Shown one piece after another: positions 33,667 through 45,700 of a stretch of 64,000 bases of DNA. The DNA comes from Pseudisothecium myosuroides (taxonomy: Eukaryota; Streptophyta; Bryopsida; Hypnales; Lembophyllaceae), in assembly GCA_951799445.1 (NCBI GenBank), contig OX637292.1, positions 8,497,296 through 8,561,295 on the forward strand, in the 5' to 3' direction. Each line of letters opens with the position of its first letter. Position 1 is the first letter of the stretch. The notes beneath the pieces were generated by a model, which saw only the letters and a list, made by a program, of their open reading frames with translations, searched no databases and was not told the DNA's origin. The position numbers and the translations under genes are program-made.

Positions 33667-36522
33667 CTAACGATTTGCAGCCAAACTCTGCTTGATGATT
33701 TCAATTTGAGCAGGAGGAATCTTGACCTTGCAGTGTGCAGTATCTTTCTGGGTCCTAGACTTCCACACTGTCATAACAGCATCCGTGTGCTGCCAAAGTG
33801 GCAGTTCCTTTGCATCAATCTCCCAACGTAGACCTCTGTCGTTGTCCCATCCAGTGTAGAATTTTTGAATATCGTCATCTACTGTTGTTGGACGGAAGTA
33901 TTGAATGCGCACAAAAATTGGAAGTAGTGGATCAACAAAAGGATCAGACAACGCCCTTGCAATCCACACTGGTTGCAACTCATTTTCCGCGGGAATAATC
34001 GCAACAAAATAGCCTTCGAAGAGATCTCGACCCACCCTGAAGGACGGTTGTGGGCAACCACTCAATGGCCCGACGTACACATCATCTTCCCCAAACTCTT
34101 CACAATCCTCTCCATCACTGTCTAATTGATCAACCCGAGTCGCATGAACACAAGTAGTTGGCCAAAAGCCATCCTTCAAAACAGTAGAGTCAGGTAGTGG
34201 TTCTTCAAGTGCTACCTTCACATCACGCCAATAGTGCACTATATGCTCCAGTCGTCTTTGGCATTCCCCGGTGCGGTCTTGGTTGCATAAGTTCTCCCAG
34301 TACTTAATAAACGCGAATATACCCTTCACAATGTCTGCCTCAGCTTTCACTGGGATTGGCAGAACCGCCTGTGGTACTCCATGGGGCCATAAACTTTGCC
34401 CCTCCGAATCCTCATGCCATAATTTCATTCCGCCATTTGCGCCTGAGGGCAACCAATCTAGGTCAGTGCACTTCAATTTGTACTTCATGCTAGGACAACC
34501 CGTTGAATCAAGGTAGAACTTCACTTGTTGGAGCTTTGTGTGCCCAATCATGATATGGCTGCCGACCAAAAATTTGCCTGCAATGAAAGCCTTGAAATCA
34601 AGCACTTCTTCTATAAGGTGGGGGATAGTGGGAATGGTTTCTACATCCATGAACGACTTTATAAGTGCAAGAATTGTTAGGAAATTTTCCTTCTTCAACA
34701 ACATGCTCCATCTTCCAAAGAGCGCATCAATGTCGTCATGAGTATGACCCACAATCATGAAGTTCACATACACTTCACGAAAAATCTTGTTTGCAACCAA
34801 TAGAGACCAGTAGCAAAAAACGTATCTGTTCTTGTTGTCCCCAGCGGCATTGTCCATCTGCACATTCAAAATGGGTGGCAAAGGCGTTGCTGGAACTAAG
34901 TTCTCTGGTGGCGGGGGGAGTGAGGCTTCACACATTTCCGCGCCCTTCAGAAGCGCCTTTGACAAATTTGTCGACCTTGCCCCCACAAACAATTGTCGAG
35001 AAGAAGACTTTAGCGGCAATTCCAAATCTCGCAATAACTTTGCCATGGAGCCAATGGTGTAGTTTGAATCTTTAGGAAACATTTCCAAGCCATAATGCGC
35101 GTACCAAACATCACCATGACCATGCGCAATCATGCCGGTGACAGCAACAGGCAATTTCAGGAGCCCGTCCAGTTCTTTAGTCTTGTGAGAGAAGACTAGG
35201 GACGCAATTTTAGAATGGTCCATCTTGTCATGCATGATTGTCAAACACTCGTGTGGAAAACTGTGTGACTGGTAACGGTTTGCATAATACAGCTCCCTAT
35301 GCGCCCGAGCAATAGCCAAGTGTCTATCTAGCCTCCTTGTCCATTTCAGAGCGCTTTTAGATCCGACAAAACAACTCTTCCGTATCTCTTGTAGTCTGTC
35401 ACACTCCGAACACCGAGCAAAGTTATCTCCAGACTTCTTGACCTCGTACTCCGGGAACTTTGAGGACCTAATCTTGCTCAAGTTTGAAGTTGAAACGTCC
35501 GGCAATCCGAAGGCCGCATTCACTTCGTTGATTTCTTTCATTTTACCCTTCCATTGAAAGGTAGCGGGGAGACACATGGAGACGACTTTGTCCTCGGACT
35601 TCAGAGTTTGGGTACGATGTGGCATGTGATCCGCCTCCTTGTCGAGGATGCACTTCAACGTTGCCGTGGCTTGTTCAGTATGCTTCCTTGGCTTCGACAA
35701 CCCCGTATTACCGTGTGCACGCGCCTCTCGATCGTTCTTCCAATATTTCAAGTAACGATAAAATGTTGCTTCCGGGACAGCAGCAATATGCATCCATGCT
35801 CGCATGCACACACTAATGCTTGCAATGGTCACCATCTTCCTCCCACGTGCATTAAGATGAACTGATTTGTGCACATCAGTCTTCATGTGGGACCTGAACT
35901 TAAATGATGAGCTGTGGTACATGCATTCTTTGAAGGCTCGAATTTTCTCTCTTGGAAACGCCTGAACATAGTTTTTGCTGTAGCAGATTTTGCTGGAAAC
36001 GAGGTTGATGGACTCTTGAGTGAGGAGCTCTTTAGACTTGAGGGCCGTCACGCGAGGTGGATTTCGAAGTAGACTTGAATAAGGCCGGGCAGAAGTTCGT
36101 GTAGGAGGATTCAGAAGAAGGGCCTGCTGAGTTCTGAAATTATCTCGTAGTTCATGGTCGTGAAGACTTGCCCCAGAGCAATGGACTCTGTCATTGGGCC
36201 AAGCCATCAAATAGTAGATTCTCTCCTCCGGGATGTCCACTTCAGAATGAGTCCTCGTAATGTGCACAACGACGTGGGTATCCCCGAGGAGACCATTCGC
36301 ACCGAGTACGAGGTCCGTATTGACGCTGTGGCAAGTACCTTCGCCAACGAGTACACCGCTGTCGTTGTACAAAGTCACGGTTCTAGTATTCCAGAGACGA
36401 CGTGGAATTCCTTCGCATTCCGGAATTTCAACATTCACACCTTGAACCGCATGATTTTCGTCATCTGAATACTCCATAGGGTCAGTTGAAATCTCAGAGG
36501 AACTCATGACAGAAACTTGCAA
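33667..36522 (-). CDS. DUF7869-like putative DDE transposase, intact 951-residue frame
   Basis: A single uninterrupted frame. A Cys-rich patch (CSECDRLQEIRKSC) lies near residues 366-380. The core follows: MHDKMDHSK near 432, QMDNAAGDNKNR near 557 and VGHTHDDID near 592. This trio (D-x-x-D, DNxxxxNKN, GHTHxDID) is the signature I associate with the DUF7869 family, which looks like an RNase H-fold/DDE-type nuclease with Asp/Asp/Asp candidates. The N-terminal 200 residues carry a beta-rich segment, and the C-terminal 150 a chromatin-reader-like beta region (VGRDLFEGYFVAII..). It is the only large element gene in the window without internal stops, so it may still be functional. Six copies of a 15-bp palindrome lie just upstream. 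Confidence 0.7.
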   Translation of the reverse strand: MQVSVMSSSEISTDPMEYSDDENHAVQGVNVEIPECEGIPRRLWNTRTVTLYNDSGVLVGEGTCHSVNTDLVLGANGLLGDTHVVVHITRTHSEVDIPEERIYYLMAWPNDRVHCSGASLHDHELRDNFRTQQALLLNPPTRTSARPYSSLLRNPPRVTALKSKELLTQESINLVSSKICYSKNYVQAFPREKIRAFKECMYHSSSFKFRSHMKTDVHKSVHLNARGRKMVTIASISVCMRAWMHIAAVPEATFYRYLKYWKNDREARAHGNTGLSKPRKHTEQATATLKCILDKEADHMPHRTQTLKSEDKVVSMCLPATFQWKGKMKEINEVNAAFGLPDVSTSNLSKIRSSKFPEYEVKKSGDNFARCSECDRLQEIRKSCFVGSKSALKWTRRLDRHLAIARAHRELYYANRYQSHSFPHECLTIMHDKMDHSKIASLVFSHKTKELDGLLKLPVAVTGMIAHGHGDVWYAHYGLEMFPKDSNYTIGSMAKLLRDLELPLKSSSRQLFVGARSTNLSKALLKGAEMCEASLPPPPENLVPATPLPPILNVQMDNAAGDNKNRYVFCYWSLLVANKIFREVYVNFMIVGHTHDDIDALFGRWSMLLKKENFLTILALIKSFMDVETIPTIPHLIEEVLDFKAFIAGKFLVGSHIMIGHTKLQQVKFYLDSTGCPSMKYKLKCTDLDWLPSGANGGMKLWHEDSEGQSLWPHGVPQAVLPIPVKAEADIVKGIFAFIKYWENLCNQDRTGECQRRLEHIVHYWRDVKVALEEPLPDSTVLKDGFWPTTCVHATRVDQLDSDGEDCEEFGEDDVYVGPLSGCPQPSFRVGRDLFEGYFVAIIPAENELQPVWIARALSDPFVDPLLPIFVRIQYFRPTTVDDDIQKFYTGWDNDRGLRWEIDAKELPLWQHTDAVMTVWKSRTQKDTAHCKVKIPPAQIEIIKQSLAANR

Positions 36523-36578
36523 AAAAGGAGGCCAACACTCTGTGAGTGTATATTTCAGAGTATATCATTCCTCCCTTA

Positions 36579-37364
36579 AGCTCGAATCGAGTTGAATGGT
36601 GTAACTTATAGATATCATACGCTTCCATGAAATAAAAACAATTTTATCTAAGAAAGAGTTCCTCCTGAATTTTGTAAAATATTAATCCTAAACGCGATCA
36701 GAATGACCCTGACCATTCCTTTGAAGGAGAAGTGACAGTATTCATAATTTCTAGAGTCACTACAGCTAATTCTCTTGTCAAGGTAAGATTTTGAGGAATT
36801 TACCTCAATAACATATGACAAACATGATATTAAAATGAAAAGAGTACTGTCAATCCTTAACGATGAGAAACACAGATCAGCTCGACTCGAGCTAATCAAC
36901 AGCGCATGTCCTAGTTACTTTGACTGATTATTTCACTTCATAAGTTTCTTATAGATTTTATACTGGAATAATAATATCTATAAATCGATTTCTTACCTAA
37001 CACACAACGACACCTACAAAATCAAATTATACTATAAATGTTCAGAGGATTTTATATAGTATTCTGTATCCACCTAAATTACGATGTGATTTTGCATGAC
37101 GATTCAGCTCGAATCGAGCTGAATCCAAATTACAGATTTTGTCTGTTACTATTACAAATTACCTTTATGAATCTAATATTGTTAAATCATCAAAAGTTCA
37201 GCTTGAATCGAGCTAAATAGCAGACGATATTTCTTCCAGTTTCAGTATTATATGAATACTTCTGATTTGTTCATATTCAAACTCTCAGATATTTAGATCG
37301 AATCGAGCTAAATTCCCACGTACAAGAACTTCGACATCGTCAGGAAGTTAGCTCGATTTGAGCT
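36579..37364. promoter_or_regulatory. Array of six AGCTCGA-N-TCGAGCT palindromes upstream of the transposase
   Basis: Copies at 36579-36593, 36879-36893, 37106-37120, 37200-37214, 37295-37309 and 37350-37364. Two are perfect palindromes about a central base; four have one substituted arm base (AGCTTGA, AGATCGA, TTTGAGCT, TCGAGTT), three of them consistent with C-to-T change on one strand. Most have flanking TTAG/CTAA or TCAG/CTGA bases. They lie in AT-rich DNA 57 to 842 bp upstream of the start at 36522 and nowhere else nearby. Probable binding sites for an element-encoded or host protein. Confidence 0.75.
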
Positions 37365-38480
37365 TATTCGTCCCGTAATTCGCAGAACAGTAACACTAAC
37401 TGGTCGTATACGTACGATTCCATATTTTCCGGCGCCCATTTCAGAGGAACCAACACTTCAACTACCAGCATCAATTTCAGAGACGAAGAAATGAAATGCA
37501 AGATTTATCATTGAATTGTACACCGTTCTGTATCTTATAAGCTAAAAAATCTATGGTACTCCTTCCATACTGGACTCGTTCAGTGTCCTCAATCATCTCT
37601 TCATACTACACATAGAGTCAAACGAAATCCGTAATCAATTCAAAGCAAGAAACTGAGCCCGCAATGTGCTAACAAAAACTGAATTCGTTTACCGCAAGCG
37701 CTGTGAAGCGGAGATCCTCCTGCCAGGACTCGTCGGCTAAGATAACACTCAGTGAAATGTGCACTCAATAATTGCGCTACACCTGCAACTCTCAATCAAG
37801 AGCTAAATTACAACAGAGAAGAACCCAAGGCGCACACAAGTTGATCCGGACAACAAGAAAGAGTGAAGAAGAATTTTGGAATAGTCAATGAGGGCGTACA
37901 CCCGGCTCATTTGCGGGAACTCGTGGGCGGGAAAGGAATGGCGCCAATAGAATTGGAGAAATTCAATTTTGAACGCTCATATTCGAAGGGCGGCTGAAAA
38001 TAAAAGATCACCTGATTCGGGGATGACTTTGTAGCTGCGCAACCAAAAAAAGGAATGCAATGCCGTAGGCTGAAATTATGCCACTGACATTTTGGGGTAA
38101 TAATAGTTGGACAGATTCCACTCGCTTTTTCCATAGAAATGGTGATTACTATTGTTTCAGATTATATTTAAACATGAATTTAGGAATTTCAAGCATTCAA
38201 AAATCATGTCATTTTGTTCCAATTTCGTACGAACGAAATTCAAATGACCCATGACTTGCCCTGCAATTTGTGGAACCAAAATCCTGAAAACCATATACAT
38301 CAAATAAGGTGATATGAGAGAAAGAAATGCAGAAGTTCAAAATATTTTAAAGATACATTTCAGGTAATTATAAGACCATATGAAATGCATGATATATTGT
38401 AAATTAAAGTGCATCTTCAAGAAAAAAGTTCAGTCATGTACAATACTGTAGCCCTGTTGTTACAACAAAAACAAAAGTAA
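37365..38480. other. Probable element border region, no gene
   Basis: No convincing gene. The stretch holds the far upstream part of the DUF7869-like element and AT-rich flank. Terminal repeats were not found by eye. Confidence 0.4.
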
Positions 38481-38489
38481 AAATTATTC

Positions 38490-39430
38490 TTGAAACAAAA
38501 AAACATCCTAAACTCAGGACTTTCCCAGTGCAGCTCCAAAGTCCAAAGGCCACAAAACAAAGCGTGTTCACCCCTCCTCGTTGAGCGCTTCCTAATGGTA
38601 CCAAGAACATAACAAATTGTCACACGGTTCAAAAGATATATAATTTAGCATAATTTAGTAATGTTAAAGATCCACAAATAATTGAAAAATCCATGACTTT
38701 CACAATGTACGTCCAAACGCCACGAAACAGAGCCTGTGCACCCCTCTTCACGGAACACTTTTCGACGGTACAAAGAACGCGACCAAAATCCAAATAAAAG
38801 TAATTTCTTCATTTTTTGATCCATAAATACTTATAAATTCAATAACTTCTGCACCGTAACTTCAAACCCAACAAAACAAAGTCCGTGCATCCCTCCTCGC
38901 CAAGGGCTTTCCAACGGCACCAAGCACACCAACGGAAGATGCACGGTCCAGGAAATATGAACGTGACAAACGAAACAAACAAACAAACAAACAAACAAAC
39001 AAACGAAACAAACAAACAAACAAACAAACAGAAGGTATGGATTAAAAAAATCCAATCCATCAGTCACTAGTGTGCCCTGTGCCATCGCCCCCAAAAAGAA
39101 ATGTAAGTCATTTTTAAACCCAAAAAAGACCTCTAAAGCTTGTAACTTTCCCACCATACGTCCATACGCCACGAAAAAAAGCGCTTGCACCCCTCATTTA
39201 AGGGCTTTCAAATGGTATTCATAACGGGACAAATTCACACACGGTTAAAAAGATACTTCATTTAGCATAACTTAGTAATTCAGAAGGACGAAAATAACTC
39301 AAATATGTACAAGTTATGCATAATTTTTTTACATGTCACAAAATGAAGCCCGTGCATCCCTCCTTGCCGAGGGCTTTCCAACAATACCAAGAACGTGCCT
39401 GAGGATGCACGGTTAAGAGATCTGAACGTA
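38490..39430 (-). repeat. Five clustered copies of the 'GGAAAGCCC..GGAGGGATGCAC' repeat core
   Basis: On the minus strand, cores of about 80-100 bp recur near 38520-38610, 38700-38790, 38850-38950, 39140-39230 and 39330-39430. Each has TTGG(T/C)(A/G)CC, then TTGGAAAGCCC, GGAGGGATGCACGG, TTTGTTT and ACGTACGG-like words in the same order. Spacers differ in length and sequence, so only the core is conserved. One further copy lies at 10985-11135. It does not look like a tRNA-derived SINE by eye, and its nature is unknown. Confidence 0.6.
38961..39030. repeat. (AAAC)n simple repeat
   Basis: About 16 AAAC units with two GAAAC interruptions. The minus-strand frame reads FVCLFVCL and is not a gene. 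Confidence 0.9.
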
Positions 39431-39732
39431 ACAAAAAAAACAAAAAAAAACAAATACTGAGTGTAGTCTGAATTTTGTCTACTTCCCAAAACCCAGGACT
39501 AAGTATAGGGGTCCTAAAATCAAAGGGAATGGTCAAATAGTCTAATGTTTTGCAGCTAGAAATCACTTGTAAGTTAAATTGTTATGGGATTTACTCAATA
39601 ATTTCACTATAGAAACCAATTGTAAAACACTCTTATATCCCAAGGATGAATTTGGTGGCCTGTCCGTTAAATGATGCTATGGACGCATGAGTGCTGTCCC
39701 GGTCCTACCTAGGATTCTAGGGGTATTTTCAA

Positions 39733-42700
39733 GACAATTTGGCAGGTTTATAAAAGCAATTTGTCATGCATGATCTAGACTTTTAAATGCACCATTTCAC
39801 ATATATATAATATATATAAATTTATTAATTACCATGAAGCTTTTTTTTTTTACCGAAACAATTTGTCCAGTCACTACTTAGCTAGCCAAATTACTACTTT
39901 AGATGAGTATCACAAAGTTCCAGTCCTCTACAACAAATTGTCTCTATCTAATGCAGGGGGAATGAGTGTGTAATGCAATACAATTTATAACATCAACAAC
40001 AACAAGGCAATTTATCCAACACACCATTCATGTAACCACAACATTTCTATATTCACCGCTACTCATACAAATTGACCTAATTATCAATCAGGACAATACT
40101 CCACTCAATACTCAGTCAATTTGTCTCACTAAGTATCTCCTGATCCTACTAATCTCAGGGATAAATCAATTTTCAGTAAACTAAATTTATATCGATAAGT
40201 TGTCTGTACACTACTACACTATCTGCGGCCCAGTTTGGTACTACGTCAATTTGTCCTGTAATCCCGACCCACTGTGACTGAATTGTTTAAACAGTGTCAC
40301 CATACCCAAGACAAATTGTCTGTTAGATCCCTAATCGAAATCCAGGCTAACACCCAGGGATCCAGACAATTCGTTTTTATTCTACTTATTGTATTAACAT
40401 CTCAGAATTTCAATCATGAAGAATTCAATTCAATTCTCGACAACTTAACTATGCACTCACAACACAGGATTCAATCACACATACACCAATTTGATACAAT
40501 TTAATTTCATACATCAAGCACATGAGACTAAGTCAAATTGTCATACCTGGATTCAATGCTTCGTACACAGCTCTCCCGATTTCAATCACACACACTCCCA
40601 GTTATAACATTCAACATAATTCAATCATTAAATTCATTGTGACCATTTTAGACAACTTGTCATATATCTCTGCCAGGTATTAGAAACTTGATCTAATTCT
40701 CTCTTATGAATCACCTCTACTATTTTGACAATTTGTCTAAGTCCAATTCTATACTGAATCTCTGATACTCATTTCAAAACTATTAACTCATGTAATAGAT
40801 GTAACTTAACTACACAAAGATATAAATTAATTAAGACAATTTGTCAAATTTATGAATTAGAAGGATTTAAAAACTTAGCTGGAAGTCAGTTGATCTTCCG
40901 CTCTGCATCCCTGGCTTGGCAAATTGTCTTGGTCTGCTCACAGCCTCCGCAGCATCACCATTGACAGACTGGTTGACGAATCGTCTGCTTCGTTCGTTTT
41001 ACGAGAGCAACACAGACAAATTGACTTCCAATCCTGATAAATTGCTATCCATTTCCTCACAGTAACACTCCGACAATTCAACTCATACACTCATGATACG
41101 AAAACTAATTCAGTCAATTTGTCTTAACATGTATTCACAACCACATAATTCGCACAAATTTGCACCACACAGTTTCAACAACTCAATACATAAATCACGA
41201 CCCATAATTCCAGCAGAGTAAGCACACACATAATTTCACAGACAATTTGTTATACAAATCATTTCAACAACCATAAATTCATCACAAGAAATCTGCACAC
41301 AATTCTACACAAAGAATTTACAGTCACCTTGACGTTCTCTCACAGTAGCAGAGCCTGTTCACTGGTTCGCAAAAGAATTCGACAAGTTGCCCAGTGTTAC
41401 AATCCACTCATTGGATCAACACAAACAAGCTCACAATTTTATAAATTACACAATCAAAACACAAGCACCAGGAAGACAATTAGTCACAAGTAAACAAAGA
41501 GATCCAATCACTGGATACTCAAGACAATTTGTTAAATTAATTCACAGTTCAGAGGATCCAATCACTGGATCTTGACTGGAAATTATAGAATGCTCAATTT
41601 AGTCCAATCCCTGGATCTAAATTTAGAGCTTATAGACAAATTGTTTATAAGAAATATTATATTATTGAAGAAGTTCAGAGTACATGAAGACGAGACAATT
41701 TGACAAAAACTATTTGATAACCGAGAAAGTGAGAGAGAGAAAATGACAAATTGCCTGGCTATATGCAAAACTAAAGACAACTATTCAAACCCGAAGTGTA
41801 GAGTCAAGTTGTCTTTTGCCATCTTAAACCTTTTATGTGTTTTTTTCCTTCTAAATCCTTTCTAATCTGGCAATTTGTCCATATTACTACTCTATTGTGT
41901 GAACTCTTTGTCAATTTGTCTCTATTTACACTATTCACAGCAAATTGTCAAAAAATTGAAAATTTCAAGAGACTACATAGCCCCCTACTTAGCTTATTGA
42001 CGCCCTCGTCAATAATATCGTCTCCTGCGTTTTTGGTTCAAATGCTGATCTTGACGCCTCCTCTGCTGCTTCTCTGCTTTCTCCACTGCACGCCGCACCA
42101 CTGGATCTCGTGCCATAATCTCTGGATTTCCTTCTTTTTGATATTCGTACCAGTACTGCCAGGCCCAGTATCGCGTGCAAGGAAATTCGTTGATGAAACA
42201 CAAGTGAGCACCTGCCCAGAAATGTGTGATCGCCATGATCTCCACCAGTCGATGCCATCTCGTCCCCTGATGCTGAATCTTCAACATCAGATGAAATTCC
42301 GGCCGATTCATGTCAAACTTGTTGATGTTCACAATGATCTTATGTTGGCGGCACATATCTGTAAGGAACCCACAAAATACAGCAGCTCTAAAGCACACAG
42401 GGTCGGTGTGACGAATGTGCTGCTCATGGAATCGAGCATATGTCTCAGAGCACTGCTCCGACGTGGCAAATTGTCCCTCAATCTCAGGCCAGTTGTACTC
42501 CACTGAGTCCAGGGTAGCGTAGGCCGGCCACTTATACCGCCGCTTGCAATTACAGAAATGACCATTTGTCAGAACTCCAACAGGCGGGTTAATTTGCCAA
42601 TCACGAGATAGATTCGGGTACACTTGGTCATATGGAATAGTCTCCTTCACAGATTGACCATAGTCTTCCACCAGCCACTCCAAAGCTTTCCACGATGGCA

Positions 42701-45700
42701 TCGGTCGCTCCACCTGGTATTCCTCAAACATTCTCTCATAATGACCTAAGAAAAACTGAGTCAGCTCCGTCCCCATGACTGGTGGTGTGACCTGCAACCA
42801 TCCTGAGGGAATATAACTTGGCGTTGGCAAATCGATTTCACAAGATTGGGTGGTGTCCGGAATCTCCAACTCCCGCTGTTGTACCACATGGTCCAACATT
42901 TTCTCCAATCGCTGATAAGTCATTTGCAAATTATAAACATAATGACTATTTGACAATTCGCCCCTCTGTGCTACCGCCTCCCGCTCAAGACAATTTGTTT
43001 GGACGCCATGGATCACTGTACGATTTCCTAGCGATTTAATGCTGGTCTTCAAGTCCTGTAGCTCCTTCCTCCTGCTTGCGGTCAATTCGTTGGATACTTC
43101 CGGAGGGCAAATTGTCAGGCGATAATCCCCAATTCGCACCTTACGGTATTCCTCCTCAGCTTTGTCAAATTGTCTTTGGTGGTGAAGCTGCTTCTCCAAA
43201 CCAACATAAAACATCAACGCTCTTGCGCCTACATCGACAATTGGATAAAATAAGCTGGTTCAATCTTCCAAGATTAAGTCTCCTCGCGCCAGCATCTCAC
43301 AAATTAAATTGCGCTGATTCTCCACAGTCTCGGCAGCTTCCCAAATCTGGTCAAATACTTCAGGGACTACCGGAGCGCACTTCTCCAATCCCACCATGTC
43401 CAAAAACACATTCCGCTGGAGCTCATAGGCATGGAAAAGAGAGTAGGAAGGGGGGAAGCAAATCTGATGCTTCCACATTGCCTTCCGCAAATCCTAGTTT
43501 GTTTCCTTCTCTGCTTCCAATTGGGACTGTAATTCGTCATTCAATGCGGCAAGTTGTTTTAAATCCTCCTGCAGCTCCAGGTGATCCAGGGATGTACCGC
43601 ATTCTACTGTCTCCACCGGCCGTTCGGTTTGCTGCATCTGCTGAGACAATTTGACTTCAGCTTCCCGTAAGCTCACCGTCAATTTGTCCTTCTCCTTCTG
43701 CGCAGTCTGGCAAATTGTCTTCATGTTCAGTCTACAGGCCTTCAACTCGGTGGTCTGCTGAGTAAACTTAGTCTCAAGCTCCTTAACCTTATCCACGTGG
43801 CGCTGCTCTTGCAGACGGATCTTCTCCAAGAAACTAGCCTTCACCGCTTCCCATTCTTGGCGCTCCCTGTGCATCGTGGCTTTAATGGCCGTCAAATTGC
43901 CCTGCTGCTCCTCATTGCACTTCAGCAGCTCTGGTACGCGACTGTGGGCGTGGGAAGAGTCCAGCTTCACCTGTTTCAACTAGGTCTGCATCTTATGTTC
44001 TCCATCCACGCTCTTCTGCAATTCTTCCACCAAAACTGTGATCTTCGTCTGCAGCTCCCTGTTTTGCTGCACTAAATTCTGCTTCAGCATTGGACTTTTC
44101 GTCAATGCTAGACTTGAGGTCTTCTCCCTTGAAGGTTCCTCAGTAGCTGTTGATGTTGTCGATGGTGGTGGAGTTGTATTCGGGCAAATTGTCGATGCTG
44201 ACCCTGGTTGAGTCTCCTTTGTGCGTGCAGCTTGCTTCGAAGTGGGACGGCTGTACTGAACCGGCTCCTTTGACTTCAACGGCCGAGCCAATTGGTCACA
44301 CTGCGCAGGCGATTGCGTTAAAGCAGAAAGATAAGTAGCGGAGATGAGAGAGATGGGATTGCGATTGTTCTTCAACATTATCTCCGCTTTAACCTGCTCG
44401 TAGACAATTTGTCCCCAGTCGAGGTGTTGCCCATTCCAAGCAGCCATCCCTGCTGTAATCGCCTCCTGTGTTGCAATCTCTGCCCTACTTGCCATAAACA
44501 GCCTCTGATTGACAAATTGCAACCAGTATGACAAGGGAGAGCCAACTCGCAACAAATCCCATCCTCCAGCCTTCTTTGCCAACTGAAACTTCTCACCAAA
44601 AAGTTGTATCTTCATTGCCTTGGTAAGATCTGGTATTGTCTTCATTGACCGACCTCCTCCAATGAATCCCAAAAGTTCCGCAACTCTGGAGCCGTTGAAC
44701 TGATAATGCACGCCTTGGACTTGGATCTTATCAATAACTCGTCCAAAACTAGTGACCAAGACAAATTGTCGTACTCGCTCCAAGTTGGGCTGGTCCCACA
44801 CTCGCTGGAGATACGTCTCCATACCAGCTGCCTGCAACTCCATCTTTCGCTCCTCGATAATTTGCCGTAAAACATCAGGCAGGAGCTCATACAGGGCAAT
44901 TGCGTACGCCTTGAGCTCTCCCTTAGGTGCCATTTGACAAATTGTTGACAGCCTGTGAGTCACTGAAAAGGTTGCTTTTCTGGTTTCACTTTCTGAGGTA
45001 CTCTCACTTAACAATTTGTCTTTCCTAAACTTCAGTTCTCACCTTACTGGGCACTCATTTTCTCTCAGCGCTCATTTTCTCTTTTATATTTCAATTTATT
45101 GCCTTTCCTTCAGTCAAATTGTCTTACTGCTTTCAAAAAATCACTCCTTTAGTCTCTCGATATTCTTACAGTATACTCTCGGCAATTTGACTTCCTCAGG
45201 CTTCAATAATTTCAACTTGTTCTCTTCTCTTATAATCGGCTCTTTTATGGTAAGGAATTCAGAACAATTTGTGAATTAATTAGACAATTATTTTTAGAGA
45301 GCTAATTACTATAAGAATTTCTCAATTTTATCATGTTCTTGAAAACTTTCCACTTGGCAAATTGACTAAGTAAGAAATAGTTCTCTCTTTCTTACACACT
45401 CAACAATTTGCTTCTTTCACAGTCAATTAGTCTATTACTTAGTTCAGGTGTTATTAAAGAAAGAGGAATGGATAGGATCTAATTGTTCTTTTTGCAAAGT
45501 TCACTCACACCTTTATCATGTTCTTTCTTATTTTTCCCTCACAAAATTCTACAATTTTCCTTCTTTGAACTCTTAACTGGGAAATAATTTGATCAAAAAC
45601 CACTCACCTTCTCCCTCATATAACTGTCAATTTGTCAATGTTGCTGTCCTCTCCCTCTCGCAGTGCAGTAAATTATCTGTCGTGCTGTTTCAATCAGGTC

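Noticed and set aside
38831..39190. Minus-strand frame through the (AAAC)n repeat
   Set aside because: Composed of simple repeat and the repeat core. No domain.
41835..42506. 223-codon plus-strand frame opposite the motif-array gene
   Set aside because: Antisense of the 42009-43217 coding segment. No recognisable domain, and hydrophobic start from AT-rich DNA.
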